A stretch of 64,000 nt of DNA, from assembly GCA_012845835.1 (NCBI GenBank), contig JABAKD010000014.1:6902574-6966573 (forward strand). Reading direction: 5' to 3'. The notes under the pieces were generated by a model. It saw only the letters and a program-made list of their open reading frames with translations. It was not told where the DNA came from and made no database searches. The DNA comes from Undaria pinnatifida (lineage: Eukaryota > Sar > Phaeophyceae > Laminariales > Alariaceae). Below, in pieces: positions 1 through 12,075 of the stretch (position 1 is the first letter of the stretch; the number at the start of each line of letters is the position of its first letter). The translations under genes and the position numbers were made by a program.

Positions 1-149
1 AGCGAAAAGCACGAATAAAAAATACGGTCAGTGTTGTGATGTGTGCTCTATGCTATCAATACCACTACTTGTATTAATAGGATAATATATTATTACGTGC
101 TGATTGTTGCTGTTCTGTTGCACGTAGAACTACCGTAAATGATGAGGTA

Positions 150-305
150 TACCACACCCCCGGTGATAATGTTTGGTGCATCCGAAAACTTCCTCCCCTG
201 GTTTATTTTAATCCGGGGCAGGATATATAACATACCCCGGTGATAAAGTGGGTGATTGTTTTGGGATTTGATAAAGCGTACCATCATCACCGGTGTGGTT
301 TTCTG
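150..305. repeat. Short element with inverted ends (CGGTGAT.ATG)
   Basis: ACCACACCCCCGGTGATAAT on the left and CATCATCACCGGTGTGGTT on the right are near-perfect inverted repeats. CCCCGGTGATAAAG also occurs inside at 236. A related ACCCCGGTGATATAAA and TTATCACGGGGTGTGTG pair is at 26161-26212. It may be a small MITE. Confidence 0.5.
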
Positions 306-409
306 TATGCATGCATTCATTGCACGTATGAAAGATACCGTGGTACTGGAGGTACCTTTGCCGGTCTCAACCCCAAACCATGCCAGGTGGACAGGTGGAT
401 GATGCCTTC

Positions 410-560
410 ACCGACCTCCACCCACAAAAGTAATACGCAGGTACCAGATAAAACACCGAACACATTTAACTTTGTAGACGGCGTTGGGCTGTTTTCTGTG
501 CTCTTGTGCTTTTGTTTTACAAATCTCGAGAGGGCGTAGCTCGAGAGGGCGTTCAACCAG
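410..560 (+). repeat. Dispersed repeat shared with 32380-32500
   Basis: CACCCACAAAAGTAATACGC, GTACCAGATAAAACACCGAA, GTTGGGCTGTTTTCTGTGCT and AATCTCGAGAGGGCGT match the 32.4-kb copy in order. Confidence 0.65.
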
Positions 561-574
561 CCCAAATGTAGCCC

Positions 575-830
575 TTGTTGTTGTTGTTGTTCTCACATTA
601 ACTCGCATAATCAAGTCACTGCTCGCGCCTGGAAAAACCGACTTACACCGCTTGCGACCCAAGAAAGACTACCACGTATATATTGCACGTAGTACCTATC
701 ACTACGCAAACGCACGACAGACGCAAGTCAATTGGAAAAAATGAAACAAAGAAGAGATAAAGAAAGCGAGAAACGAAAAAGGAAAGGGAAGAAAAGAAAA
801 GAAAAGAAAAACAACACTAGCCCACGCTAA
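575..830 (+). repeat. (GTT)n-CTCACATTAACTC element, copy with A-rich tail
   Basis: (GTT)5 then CTCACATTAACTCGCATAAT, AAAACCGACTTACACCGCTT, AAGAAAGACTACCACGTATA and an AAAGAAAAG-rich tail. Matches 11210-11740 in the same order; the middle part is shorter here. Confidence 0.7.
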
Positions 831-839
831 GGGTCGGTC

Positions 840-1520
840 CTAACGATACGTACAGCGCTTCAGTTTTTGATGGAATTTCGGCGTTTTACCGAAATCTGCG
901 AAAGGTAAATCTTCACGAGTACGAACCTCAATTGGTTCGCAAAACAATCGTCCACCCGGCACAGAACTGTCACCATAGCAGCAACGCTCGCGGAAGACAC
1001 CCGCGTGGTTGTCCCAGTGAGTTGGCCTTACTCGTAGGCACGTGTCGGTGCCTTGGGGAGTGAAATCCATCCCCAACTCTTCGCACTACCACGCCGACGA
1101 GATAAAAGTTTCAGTTATTGCCGTCAGCGAGCTCGTTCGGTTGGCCGCCTCGGTGCGATCACTTTGTCAAGTCGACGACGCGAGCTCAGAAGCTCACTGC
1201 GCCTTCTGCAATCAGCCATGACCTGCCAATGACCTTGGGAACGACCCTGCTGAGTCTCGTGCGCTCGCGAGTGGTGGCACAACCCGAGCGGTGTCGCTGC
1301 CCAATCCTCTACGCCCTTGTACCTAAATTGTAGTTTTTTCCCTTGAAAGAACTGAAAAACTTAAACGCCAGTTTTGGCGGGGGATGAAAAATGTAGGTTT
1401 TTCCCGAAATTATTTCGTGAAAATCCGAAGCTTTCGGTAAAAAACGAAATGATGGCTTCGTTAGAAACGACCCTAAGGCTCTGACTCGAGGGCAACTTCG
1501 CGGCGCGTTTTGGAAAATCC
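840..1520 (+). repeat. Dispersed 0.65-kb repeat, copy 1
   Basis: Matches 24895-25525 along its length: CAGTTTTTGATG.AATTTCGG, AATCGTCCACC.GGCACAGAA, GCAGCAACGCTCGCGGAAG, CACCCGCGTGGTTGTCCCA, CACTTTGTCAAGTCGACGAC and TTGGGAACGACCCTGCT. The short frames here differ between the two copies, so no protein is claimed. Confidence 0.78.
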
Positions 1521-2430
1521 GCGAAAAATGTGCGGACCACCTCAAAACTCGAACTACTCCTGTACATCTGGTGCTTTATCTCGTATAGTATGTGGGTGGA
1601 GAACATGCTGTACATGCTACACAGAGCTCGTTCCATGCACGACCCGACCCGACCCGCGAAAAGCCCTGATTGTCTAAAAACAGCACGAGTGTCGTACAGG
1701 TACTTGCGTTGCAGTTCGGACGCATCCCCTATCCCCTGCTACCCATCGCAAACATTGTGGCACTCCGAACCAAGCCCTCAATGTGTTCGTGCATCGCTCG
1801 CATTCCAGTCCCCCTTCCCCTCTCCCTTCCCATCCACCCTTCTCCCCCCACGCCTTTCCTCTGCCGCTCCCCGCTCCCGCCCCGCCCCCTCCCACACGAA
1901 ACCTCGTCGCTGAAGCCCTTCTACTGCGCTAAGGGAACCTCGGCGTGTTCGGGGCCTGGCGAAACGCCATTGAGTTCAACTCTATCCCTTCCATAAGCGA
2001 CAACGTTCCTGGGGTCTACGCGAAGATGAAGCTAAGGGTGCAGCTCGTCGCTCCGGTGCCCGAGGTGCGCGAACCGTATTCGCTCGTGATCTGTGCATTT
2101 TTTTTGCGGTGGGCGCTGTATTACCTTTTTTAGTGTTGTTTTATATATTTGACAGAAAGCACACGGACGCCGTGCAGCAACACGATAGTCTAGGTTAAAT
2201 ATGTGAATCAAGCGGATTTCGTGCAACAGCAGCAGTAGTACAAGCATCATGATAAGTAGTAGAGGCAGCAGTAGCGGCAGTAAAGTAGACCCTTGAAATG
2301 GCAAAAGCTCGAATTTCAAAGTCCAGCGGTGTGTTCTCCATGCAAGAACCGGTGTCAATAGTTGTTCTTTGATATGTGTTCGATGGTACGGTCTCCTGAA
2401 AACAATATAGATATAAGCTGACATCAGGGA
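1520..2430. other. No gene recognised
   Basis: Contains a CGACCCGACCCGCGAAAAG end-piece of the GGGTC element (1638-1672), a C/T-rich stretch (1805-1905) and AGC-type short repeats near 2225. No supported coding sequence. Confidence 0.5.
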
Positions 2431-2590
2431 CGTCTATAACCTGGTCCCGGTGATAACCCGTGTACCGGTTGTATCCCGAATATTATAACGGATGCCGTTT
2501 GTAACAGGGTTATAGTCGATATCGGTCATAAGCGGTTATTATAACCGATGCCGGTTATTATAACCGACGCCGGTTATAACCGGGCTATGG

Positions 2591-2820
2591 CCGGTACCGA
2601 GCTCGTCGGCTAGGGCACTCGGGCGACGGTAGTAATGTTTTCGCCTCTCTTATCCTCTGAATAAAAACGCCTCCGCATTCAACGGAACCCCTACGTTTTT
2701 ACCATCACCGGTACCGAACTCGTCGGCTAGGGTATCGGGGCAACTTTGGTTACTTTTCGTCTCCCCTGTCCCCTAAATTCAAACGCCTGCGTATTCAATG
2801 GAACCCCTACATTTTGTTCA
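2591..2820 (+). repeat. Tandem duplication, period about 118 bp
   Basis: GCCGGTACCGAGCTCGTCGG and CACCGGTACCGAACTCGTCG begin the units; both end with TTCAA.GGAACCCCTAC. Upstream, 2533-2585 is an array of ATTATAACCGATGCCGGTT palindromes. Confidence 0.75.
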
Positions 2821-2829
2821 GCAGCAAAG

Positions 2830-3820
2830 CAGCAGAGCTCGTTATTTGACATCAACTTATTGGCGGACATAACCGCTAGATGCCGGAGAACGCTGATTTC
2901 GGGTTAAAACCCGTAAGTGCCGACCTCAGCACCAGTTTTCAGACACCCCTGGCTAGCATTTCACCTCTTCATTGCACTAATAGCAATCGGTGGTTCTACT
3001 TCTCTGTCTCGTCGTATGTCCTTATCGCGGCGCCCTTCTTTTCGCTCGCACCGCATTCAACAGGAGGGTGTGGACGTGGAGGCGATGAAGAGATTTTTCC
3101 CGTAAGGCCAGCTGTTGCCCGTGGAGTTCCAAGCGGGAGGCATGAGGGCGTTCAGTGGCATCGAATTACCCGAGATGGGAGGTAACGCACTTGGCTAAAG
3201 TAATAAAGGTATTCAGCCAAGTCGAGACGGGGGGTCCCTCTGTTTGTTGCCCCTGTAGCTTCGAAAGTCGCATGCGCTCGAAAGAACAGTTGCCCGCTCT
3301 TGCAGCTTCGTGTTTGTTGAAAAGTAGATGAAAGCGATGGAATTAGTACAGTAGGATTGGGCAGTATAGACCAATGAACCGACTTCTCCTACGAGTACAC
3401 AATGAGAGTTGACTCTGGCTTTGTACTGGTCACTCACTCACACGCGGGATGCTGGGGTGTTGCGTCTCTGTGATTATCAATAGTTGTATCCTGTCCGTTG
3501 GTTGCCTTCTGACTTAAGTGGGGATGGAACCGTTCATTCAGGTAGGCGATACGCCTGCCAGGCAAAACGGGGACAAGAGTGCTATGATAAATCAAAACGC
3601 CGCTACGGGGGAGGGGGGATACCATAGCATTTTTAGCCAGTGAACCATAGGGGCAACCTTTTCTTGGTCTGCAGCACCTTCTGTGTAATGGCTGTCACAT
3701 CGCTCAATCGCCAAACCTTAATTAACCCGTGTACGACCCAAAAATAAATATCCCACGACAATTCCAAGTATTTTGTACTCCATTTTTTTGTCGCAGTTTT
3801 TCAGGGTTATTAGCCTGCTC
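2830..3820. other. No gene recognised
   Basis: Even composition and only short open frames (up to about 100 codons) without recognisable features. I see no repeat matching elsewhere in the window. Confidence 0.45.
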
Positions 3821-4011
3821 ACTGAGCCATTGCGTTCCCTTTTTCCTTCATTTTTTGTTTTTTTCTTTGCTTCTCATGTAGGGCTGTTTTCGGTTGCGCT
3901 TTGTTTCCCCGGTAGATTGGTTTCTGTGGACGATTTTGTTGGTTAGTGTTCCGCCTCTTCGTGTTGCGCTTTGTAGGCGTTCGATTTGTGGCGGCTGCTT
4001 TCATCGCACGA

Positions 4012-4072
4012 TCCATCCATCCTTCCTTCCTTCCTTCGTTCCTTCCTTCCTTCCTTCCTTCCTCCCTCCCGC
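4012..4072 (+). repeat. (CTTC)n microsatellite
   Basis: CCATCCATCC then (CTTC)n and CTCCCTCCC. Frames reading FLPSFLPSFLPS come from it. Confidence 0.85.
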
Positions 4073-5299
4073 CGTTGATAGAGGCTTTCCGCTTTTTCTC
4101 CGTCGATTCATCGAAGCAAACAAGCTGAAAAATTATGTGCTGCTGCATCTGTGGTGTTTCACAAGCCATAAGCAGCCGCAGTACGCACTGGCCCGATGTT
4201 TTACCGCCCCCGGTCTCCACTCCCTTGCTTTCCCCTCATCCCCTTGACTCCCCTGCTCCCACCCCCCTTTGACCCCAACCCTCCCCCACCCCTTAGAGTC
4301 ATCCCTCTACCGCCCTCTTATATCCCTCCCTCCACCCCCTCTTGCATCCCCACTCACCCACCCACCCCATGCAGTTCCCTTCCGCCCACCCTTACACCCC
4401 TCCCCCCTTCCCCCCTTGCACCCCTTCCCCCCTTACCTCCCCTTCACCCCTCTCTTTTCACCTCTTTCTCCCCCCCGCCGCCCCGTACCCCCCCCCCGCT
4501 TGAAAAGCGGCTATGGTATACCATACTTCGAAGTATAGCCTTAAGACTACGGCTATGCATGAAATGAGTACCCCCCCCTCCCTCTTCCCGTACCCCCCTC
4601 CCCCCCCTACCCATTGATGGCGCTTGCAGATGTAGGAGACGACATGATAATCGCGATTAGCTGCGTCACGGGTGGGCTACTGACCCTAACCCGGACCAAA
4701 GGAGCAGCAACATCGGTTGCCACGTGATACATGGCCTTCTGTTAATACTGACTATTGTGATTTTACCTGGTATGCTAAACGAGGGGGGGGGGGGGGGGGT
4801 AGAAGGAGAGAGAGAGAAAGCGAGAGGAGGGGGAGGGGGGAGAGGGAGAAAGACGGAGATGTAGGAAGGGAGGAGGCCCGTGCTATGCTAGAGGTACAGT
4901 ACGTCTTGTTTCATGGCTGATGGGGTTCCTGAATTAGACGAGCAAACTAGCCAACATCGCTGTAATACCATTCGTGTTGTGCAACCTAGTTGGGTGTCGT
5001 TGTGTGTATAGGTATGTTGTAGTATCATGCGGTAACGCCTCTTCATCGGGTTAGGGATGCCATTTTCATTTTTTTCCCGAGTCAGGTTCTGGTGAGGTAT
5101 GTAGCTCCTCTGCTGTATTGTATGTATCTGTGGTGACGCCTCTCATAAAGGGTAGGTGCACCTCTGTCGTTTCATTCCTCAGAGAGGGACAGAGAGGGAC
5201 AGAGGCGGACAGAGACGGACAGGGCAGGAGGGAAGGGGAGGGGAGGGAGAAATATGGGAAAGGAGAAGGAGAGCAAGGGTGAAAGAAAGGCCAATGTAA

Positions 5300-5880
5300 A
5301 GACTCCTTTTATTGCCACTCGGTGTGGTTTTTCTTACCTACTACTGATGTTTCCAAGTATATTCTACAGCGGTATCTCGTGGACACAGGCGATTTGGTGC
5401 CGACATGAGGTGGGACGACAAGGGGCTGTGTGATGGTGTCCGATGTTGCCAGGAAGGTGTCAAACGAGCAAAAAAACACAAGTGTGGTATACCTGTCCTG
5501 TTTCTCCTCCTCGGTCCCCATGGCTTGGCTTTTATCGAGCGTATCGCATGCGATGACAATTGAACTAACGAGCAGTGGGTATACCGAACTCTCACGTGCG
5601 ATGAACGGTTCATTGCGAAGGCAACACAAGCACGCTGCTCCATACTCGATATATTTACAGTCCCACTCGTACATACTACAAAAACTGACGGGGGCCACAT
5701 TTGTTTTTTACAACGTTGAGCTTCCGTGCTTTTCGGTTTCAGAATATGCACCGCCACACCAAGGTACCATTGGATTGTATTGTTTGTTGCGCTGTGCCAA
5801 CGAAATATTTGGCATGGACGCGTTTTTGAGCGAGTTATATTGAAGAGAGCAAATCGCGCGAGAGGTCTATACACCATTCA
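5300..5880. other. Overlapping open frames on both strands, unassigned
   Basis: A 137-codon + strand frame (5430-5843) and a 178-codon - strand frame (5341-5877) overlap. Neither shows a domain, signal peptide or repeat that I recognise. The base composition is more even than in the flanks, so part of a gene or an old mobile element may be here. Confidence 0.3.
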
Positions 5881-6213
5881 AATAAAGTGAAAACGATGGC
5901 ACCCCCCTTTTTTTCGTCCTTTTTTTTTGCCGTTTTTCGTCTTTATTATCTCACCTTCACTTTTCAATTTGTGGACAAGGTGTGGCCCCCGGTACACGGC
6001 TTCATTATTTTATCGCGCAGAGGCTTCAGCATTCCCACGCCGTAGCCTGAGTGCACTGTTCGTTTTACGTCCGTGACATCGTTTGGTGAAAAGAAAATGG
6101 CTTGTTGTCAAGACTGATGAAGACGACACACATACATGCCAATCAAATAGCGCAGGGTATACACAGCGATCAAGCAGGCGAGAAGAAGTGCCCTTTTCTC
6201 GACGGCCTCGAGC

Positions 6214-6274
<61 letters not shown>

Positions 6275-6882
6275 TTAATAGCAATATAGCAACATAGTCA
6301 TAGTAGTATTAGTAGTAGAGTATGCGACACGTGCTACGACGGTTATAGTGCAACAATTTCTTTCTGAAGAGGCTGCTCAGGACTGACTTGATATACTACT
6401 CTTTACCTCACACAAAGAAAAAATATTTGGAATTATTTAAGCTGAAAATGGAGCCCGATGACGAAAGCCCATGGCCTAGGCGTAAAAATTATTCACAGAG
6501 TAAGAAACAAGATTGGCCCTCCACCGAATTTGAAATATGGAATCCCGTCATTCAGAAAAGAAAAAAATGCCAAAATTGGCCACCTCCATCCTCGTCATGC
6601 TTAGCTCATGGATGCTGAAGATGATGCCGGCCCTGCGTTGAGTGTGGGATGCACCACCAATTAATCGACACGTACGACAACAACAGCGAGTGATAGTGTG
6701 AATTCGTGTTGGTTTTTTGGTCCAAAAGCGCGAGCGCGAAAACGTCTATAAACCCCTAAGTTCTAACCCGCGCCTCGATACTAGTGGGTAGCACTTTTCG
6801 GCCTACAGTCTAAACATTTTCCAAATGGCGGGGAACCTTGACTCAAAATCGTCGGAAACAAGCTGGTTGTGCTTTGTATTGG

Positions 6883-7140
6883 ACGCATGGTACGGCAGAG
6901 GTATCAGTTTTCGTCTGAAATGAATGGTTTCTCAATGACGGGGCTCCTTATTAACACAAAATCGTCGGAAATAGGCCTTTTTTCTCATTACTCTCGTTAG
7001 TGTACCTTGGCCATGGGACTTCTTCATCCGGTAGCAGTGTTATTTTGCTCCAAATCAGTTTGTGGGGGAGGTTTTAAGCTAGCTCCCAAATTGAGGAATC
7101 TCAGAAGAAAAGTGGTGCACCTTTATCGTAGCACGTGCGC
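6883..7140 (-). mobile_element. MITE family C, - strand copy
   Basis: Reverse complement of the 50676-51013 copy: GGTATCAGTTTTCGTCTGAA, TTTCTCAATGACGGGGCTCC, CTCTCGTTAGTGTACCTTGG, AGTGGTGCACC and ATCGTAGCACGTGC. The neighbouring 6832-6880 carries a second fragment of the same family. Confidence 0.75.
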
Positions 7141-7631
7141 GTCATTGCAAGCCCACGGGGTTGTTGGTCAGATTGCACTTTCAGTTTTTGCTCACGGTTT
7201 CTTCTTCGAGTGTTATCAATATTAGTAGACTAGTCACACATTAAATAAGATATAAGTAAGAAAAATGTTGTTTTATCAATATTTTCATGTTCGTGTTAGA
7301 GTACCCAGTGCGGGGGAAAACATTTTTTTTGGGCCATTTTCCCACTTGATTTAGACTACCCCCCTTGTCTAGGAAAAAATGGGTCGTCACTTTTCACTTG
7401 ATTCTAAAGTACCTCCTCCGTCTAAAATATACGTATCTGCGGAGTATCAACTTGTTTTTTGTGGACAGCACTCTGATTTTTTCACGCAATATTCCAAGTA
7501 AGTGCAATATTCACATTCGAAAAATCTATTTTACGTATGTACAGCTAGGCACAACAACACTAATTCAAAATATTCAAACTCCAGAGCCAAACATATTAAA
7601 ACACACGCCGCGCATACACCACCACACTAGT

Positions 7632-9449
7632 CTACAGCCAGAAGCCCCCCACCGGCATCAACCACTCACCCGCTCGGAACGATGGCTTGTCGATCACCAA
7701 CCCTGCACAGCTGTCACGCATGCCAAAGACCATGTCCATGCCGGTACCACCACCACCACCATCCTCCGTCACAGCGCCCGAATTGCAGGGAACCTTAAAG
7801 GACACCTCCTCCGCGACGACGCTGCAGCTGTTCACCTGTGAGACCGGGGGTGGACGCGACGAAGGGGAAAAACTGCAGATAATTTGAAAAGACGCCCCTC
7901 CCCCGTCCGCGGCGACGCTGCAGCTATTCACGGGTGAGGTCGGGGATGAACGCGATAAGGGCAAAGAACTGTAGGGAACTTCGAACACCACCTCCCCCAC
8001 CTTGGCGGAGGCGCTGCAGCTGCTCACTGGCGACGTCGTGGGTGCACGTGCTGAAGTCGATGCAGTGTCTTGCTGATACACCGCCGCTGATGCTGACGCC
8101 GACGCTGGCGGCATGGATGCTGGTGCTGACGGTGTGGACGATGATGCTGACGGCGATGGCGTGCTGTCAAGGTCCACGACGTCACAAGCACTCGGTGTTG
8201 GCGGCGTACTGCCAAGGTCCTCCACGGTCTTAGCACTCCACGGCACCCTAGCCAGCTCTTCGCACAGGTGCTCAATGACGAGGTCGAGCGAGATGCACTC
8301 ATCATCGAAGTCCTCGAGGTACTCCTTGCGGATCTTGGCGAGCTTACCGATGGAGGGGGCAGCCGCAGTCCGCATAATGCCTCCATCCTCGAAAGGATCG
8401 CCGCCCGCCAGATAGGACTCAATCACCACGCCGCAAATTGCTTTGGCCCCCCACTTGAACACCTTGAGGCCTATCTCACGCTTGTTTGGCGGGCAGAGGC
8501 CTACAGCGGTCGGGAGGTGGGTGAGGCATTCGGTCGGGGTAAGCTCCGGTGGAGGCCCGGCCGGCTCGAGTTCGATCGTAGCGGAGGAGAGGTCGACGAG
8601 CTCGAAGGATACTGCGCTGGCGTCTTTTGGCGCTTCAAAATCTCTCGCGTCGTCGGTTACATAGTAGCACTCGACTTCGTCAACGTCGCTCGAGGAATCG
8701 AACTCGTTCGAGTAGTCGTCGTAGTCGGATTCGTAAACGTCGCTCGAGCCATCGAAGCCGTTTGAGTTGTCGTAGAAGTCGGATTCGTAAACGTCGCTAG
8801 AGCCATCGAAGTCGCTGTCATCATCATTTCGAGAAAATTCGTAGATACCATCATCATTATCACCGTCAAGCACTTCATCATCGCCATCGTAGGAGTCGTA
8901 GGAGATGTCGGAAGCGCACTCATCAAGATCATCATCGCCATCGTCGAAACAAGAGTCGGCGGAGATGTCAGGAGCCCCACCCTCCCAACCCTCACCATGA
9001 TCGCAAGAAGACCCAGCGGAGGTTTCAGAAGCACCACCATCACCAAGATCATCCATGCAAAACGAGTCGCCAGAGATATCGGACGCACGCTCGTCCCAAC
9101 TACTGCCATCATCGAAGGAGGCGTGGTCGGGCTCGAGATCATCATGGCCGTTGGACTCGTAGTCATCGTCGCTGATGGTATACTCATGGTTGATGGAGTC
9201 GTCGGTGATGGTGCTCTCGTGGTCGTCGTTGTCGCTCGAGGTGTCGGATGCGTCCGTGTAGCGTACATCCTCAGCTTCGACAGTGTAGCACTCGTCGTCG
9301 CTGACGATGCTCTCGGCATGGTAGCCATCGCTGATGGTGCACTCGTTGTCGCCGTCAACACCGATGATGTTCTCGTCATGAGAGTCGTTGCTGATCGTGC
9401 TCTCGTCGTCCGAGTCGTCGTTGGAGATGTCGGTATCTCTGTCTCTCTT
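7632..9449 (-). CDS. Hyperacidic repeat protein, function unknown (large 3'-terminal exon)
   Basis: An open frame of 605 codons ends at a TAG. A Met occurs at 9056, but the same acidic repeat composition continues upstream without a Met to 9449, where CACTGTAG could be a splice acceptor, so a 5' exon is likely missing. The first half is Asp/Ser/Glu-rich and repeat-built: three 18-residue units of the type FDGSSDVYESD.YD..SN, and about four 19-residue units of the type ASDIS.DS..DDG. The middle (NKREIGLKVFKWGAKAICGV to VIEHLCEELARVPWSAKTVE) is less repetitive and may be the only folded domain. The C-terminal part is Ser/Pro/Ala-rich with three copies of a roughly 32-residue unit containing VNSCSV and F.VP or F.I. 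I do not recognise the family. No signal peptide or membrane segment is visible. The codon pattern supports the - strand: the + strand frames over it are shorter and broken. Confidence 0.75.
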   Translation of the reverse strand, partial: KRDRDTDISNDDSDDESTISNDSHDENIIGVDGDNECTISDGYHAESIVSDDECYTVEAEDVRYTDASDTSSDNDDHESTITDDSINHEYTISDDDYESNGHDDLEPDHASFDDGSSWDERASDISGDSFCMDDLGDGGASETSAGSSCDHGEGWEGGAPDISADSCFDDGDDDLDECASDISYDSYDGDDEVLDGDNDDGIYEFSRNDDDSDFDGSSDVYESDFYDNSNGFDGSSDVYESDYDDYSNEFDSSSDVDEVECYYVTDDARDFEAPKDASAVSFELVDLSSATIELEPAGPPPELTPTECLTHLPTAVGLCPPNKREIGLKVFKWGAKAICGVVIESYLAGGDPFEDGGIMRTAAAPSIGKLAKIRKEYLEDFDDECISLDLVIEHLCEELARVPWSAKTVEDLGSTPPTPSACDVVDLDSTPSPSASSSTPSAPASMPPASASASAAVYQQDTASTSARAPTTSPVSSCSASAKVGEVVFEVPYSSLPLSRSSPTSPVNSCSVAADGGGASFQIICSFSPSSRPPPVSQVNSCSVVAEEVSFKVPCNSGAVTEDGGGGGTGMDMVFGMRDSCAGLVIDKPSFRAGEWLMPVGGFWL

Positions 9450-10965
9450 CTACAGTGAGTACTATTAGCAGTGTTTCTCGTATCATATAATATTATAGGC
9501 CGGCTATTCGTGGTATCAAAGCCTGCATGGGGCATGTCGTCTGCACGTTCCCCTTTACGAACGGCGTGTCTCTCAGAACAACCATTACTGTGTTAGACGC
9601 TGTTGTTCTCGTTTGTTTCGTGACACAACTCATTTATTTTTTTGTTGATTCTTGCTATGTCAAGAGCGCATATAGCTGGGGAGCAGTACCCAACGGCGAG
9701 GACGGTAGAAGCAATAAGATTGAAGACAGATTTCTGTATATCCGAGGATCTAAGGTGAGGCTCGGACATACTTCAGAGAATGTTTGACTGAGACTACTGG
9801 CTGCTGTTTGGTCTGAAGTTTTCCGACTACGGCTCGCCATCACCATCATGATGAGCAGCAGCAGCAGCAGCAGCACACCTCACAACCTTGATTGGTACTG
9901 ACCAGTACATACCATGCGTGCATATACTATGCACCTGGGAGTCGGGTCCCGCTGGGCCTTTAGCAAAGTCTTTGCGTGTCAAGTGCTTCACACAAATGTT
10001 AACAATAACCAGAGTCGATACCACGTATACGACGAGGAGACAGCTGCTTGCCACGTTGTCTCATCTTCGAGCCGATCGTCGATTACTTTCATTGAGCGCC
10101 GATTGCTTGTTCTTCGTCGGGGGCATTACCCGACGTGGCACTCATGCGCGCGATGGGTACGTACTGCTGCCAGCAGCCAGAGCAGAGAGGTATGCGAATC
10201 ATGAACGAACGCACAGTATTGCCCATACAAACCTAATAGGTGGTGGCTGTGATCCTGATGGTATGACGCCTGGAGGCGTATGCAGCACCCCGTGGCAACG
10301 AGAAAGTGAAGGCACCGACTTCAGAATCAGACAACCGTTCCTCCGAGAGATTCCGTCATACTTCGAAGTGTGAATAGTATAACACGCAAGATAGCACACA
10401 CTTCCTCGGTCGATTTCCCAACTTGATTTTTTTCTCGTCAACGGGGAGGGTGCAGCGGCCGAGCGGTGCGCGTACGCAAAAATATCTCAACGGGATCTTT
10501 CCAGAGCCTCCTTCTTCGTCGTGGGCGCTCTCCTAGGTTACGGACCGGAGTCGCCCTTGGTAAAATTGGCCCGTTGACCCTGGCATTATCCAAGGGGGTC
10601 ATTGACTTATACCTTCGAAGAGGAACACATCTGTAAAAACGCGCGGTCGGGGTATCAAGCAGCCTGCAATGATGAGGGGGTACAGGCCGACATGCCGACC
10701 GAAGAAATTGATCATGAACGGTCGAGCATCCGATCCACGAAAAATCTTGCAAAATTCAGTTGACCCACAGGTCCGCGTGTTGTCGTCTTTCGCGTCAAAA
10801 CATTCTTCCTACCCATAATCGACATCCAGCACACCCACATACCGTCCTGCTTTTTCTTTCTCTAGACAGATACGCGCTCTGTAGGCACAGCAGTCATGAA
10901 CAACGTGAACGAGCAAAGCAACGACCTGATCAAAGGGTATCTCCTTCTTTTTGGTATATTCTTTG
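9450..10965. other. Region upstream of the acidic-protein exon; no exon identified
   Basis: Any 5' exon of the acidic-protein gene should lie here on the - strand. None is obvious. The frame at 10438-10752 (-) has a basic stretch ERPRRRRRLWKDPVEIF that resembles RLWKDLDDIL at 52615-52650 (+), which suggests an old shared mobile-element fragment. Confidence 0.35.
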
Positions 10966-11204
10966 GACCTCTGATTGTTGTCGTTGTTGTCTCACGTTAA
11001 CTCACTTGTCAAACATGTAGAGTCCTTGGTCACACAAAGGTGCTGGAGCCCTAGGAAGATCCGAAAAACCAAATGAAATCAAAATTCGTCCGGGAAATAC
11101 TACGCTTTTCTGCCTAAAAACGCACGATACGAAGAAGGCGTACGAGTTAAATGGTCCAATGTGCAAACTGAATTCACTTGGCCGCGGGTATCCACTCAAC
11201 TATG

Positions 11205-11740
11205 GTATGATGTTGTTGCTGTTGTCGTTGTTCTCACATTAACTCAAATAATCAAGTCCGTGGTCACAGGACAGGCTCCAGTCACTGGAGCTGAGGAATA
11301 CATCAGGGAAAAAACACAAGCCGAAGGTGGTAGACGCATATATCACAGCTGACGCAATTCATGCCTCCACCAGAAACATATGAAAGTGAAGTCGGGAGTC
11401 AGCCTACGATGGTCAATACTGGTGCATACGTCTCACAACTCGCGCCTGCAAAAACCGACTATACCGCTTGCCATCCAAGAAAGACTACCACGTATATATT
11501 GCACGTAGTACCTATCTCTACGCATACGCACGACAGACACAAGTCAATTGGAAAAACAAAACAAAGAAAAGAACTGAAGCTAAAGGAACGGAATGAAAAA
11601 GACAAGAAAGCAAAGAAACGGAAAAGGACAGGAAAGAAAAGAAAAAACAGGAAAATCAAGAGAAGACAAGACAAGAAGAGGAAGCAAGGAAAGGAAAAGA
11701 GACAAAATGTCATACTAGCAGACCCTAGGAACTGTCTAAA
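11205..11740 (+). repeat. (GTT)n-CTCACATTAACTC element, long copy
   Basis: GTTGCTGTTGTCGTTGTTC then TCACATTAACTCAAATAATC, GGACAGGCTCCAGTCACTGG (the inverse of 24555-24580), AAAACCGACTATACCGCTTG and CACGTATATATTGCACGTAG, then a 200-base AAAGAAAAG-rich stretch. A short related piece lies at 10971-11007. Confidence 0.7.
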
Positions 11741-11914
11741 GACGGCATTGGGCTCATAGAGGGTACATCAAGTGCATCATCAATGGCACTGGGGAGAGAA
11801 CGCAACATGACGAAGAAGTCAGGGCGGTCTTACACTATCTTGTGACGGCCATTGGAAGGCCCACAAATTTCAAGACAATGATGGCCAGACCCAGACTTCA
11901 GTCTCTTGGGCATG

Positions 11915-12075
11915 ACGCCCCCCCTCTCCCCCCCCCCCCCTCCTCCCTTTCCCCCTCCCCCCCCCCCCCCCCTTCCCCCCTCCCCCCTCCCCCCCCCCCC
12001 TTCCCCCTCCTCTCCTTCCCCCTTCCCTCCTTCCCCCTCCCCCCCTTCCTCTTCCCCCCCTTCCCCCTCCCCCCG
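11915..12075 (+). repeat. C/T-rich low-complexity tract
   Basis: About 160 bases of C runs with T interruptions. Overlapping long Pro- or Gly-rich frames are compositional. Similar tracts are at 4215-4620, 39690-39895, 41090-41400 and, G-rich, at 17225-17345, 49280-49370 and 61505-61760. Confidence 0.8.

Noticed and set aside
2032-2424. 130-codon - strand frame with a Leu-rich segment
   Set aside because: The Leu run comes from AGC/AGT repeats and nothing else supports a gene.
7934-9458. Several + strand frames (for example 8268-8765 and 8997-9458)
   Set aside because: They overlie the long - strand exon, lack domains and break up, while the - strand frame is 605 codons.
8657-9535. A 292-codon Thr/Arg-rich frame on the - strand
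   Set aside because: It is another frame of the repetitive acidic-protein exon. Its composition is what out-of-frame GAC/TCG codons would give.
10438-10752. Possible retroelement gene with a basic tail
   Set aside because: There is only a short similarity to 52.6 kb, no catalytic motif, and neither copy extends into a longer frame.
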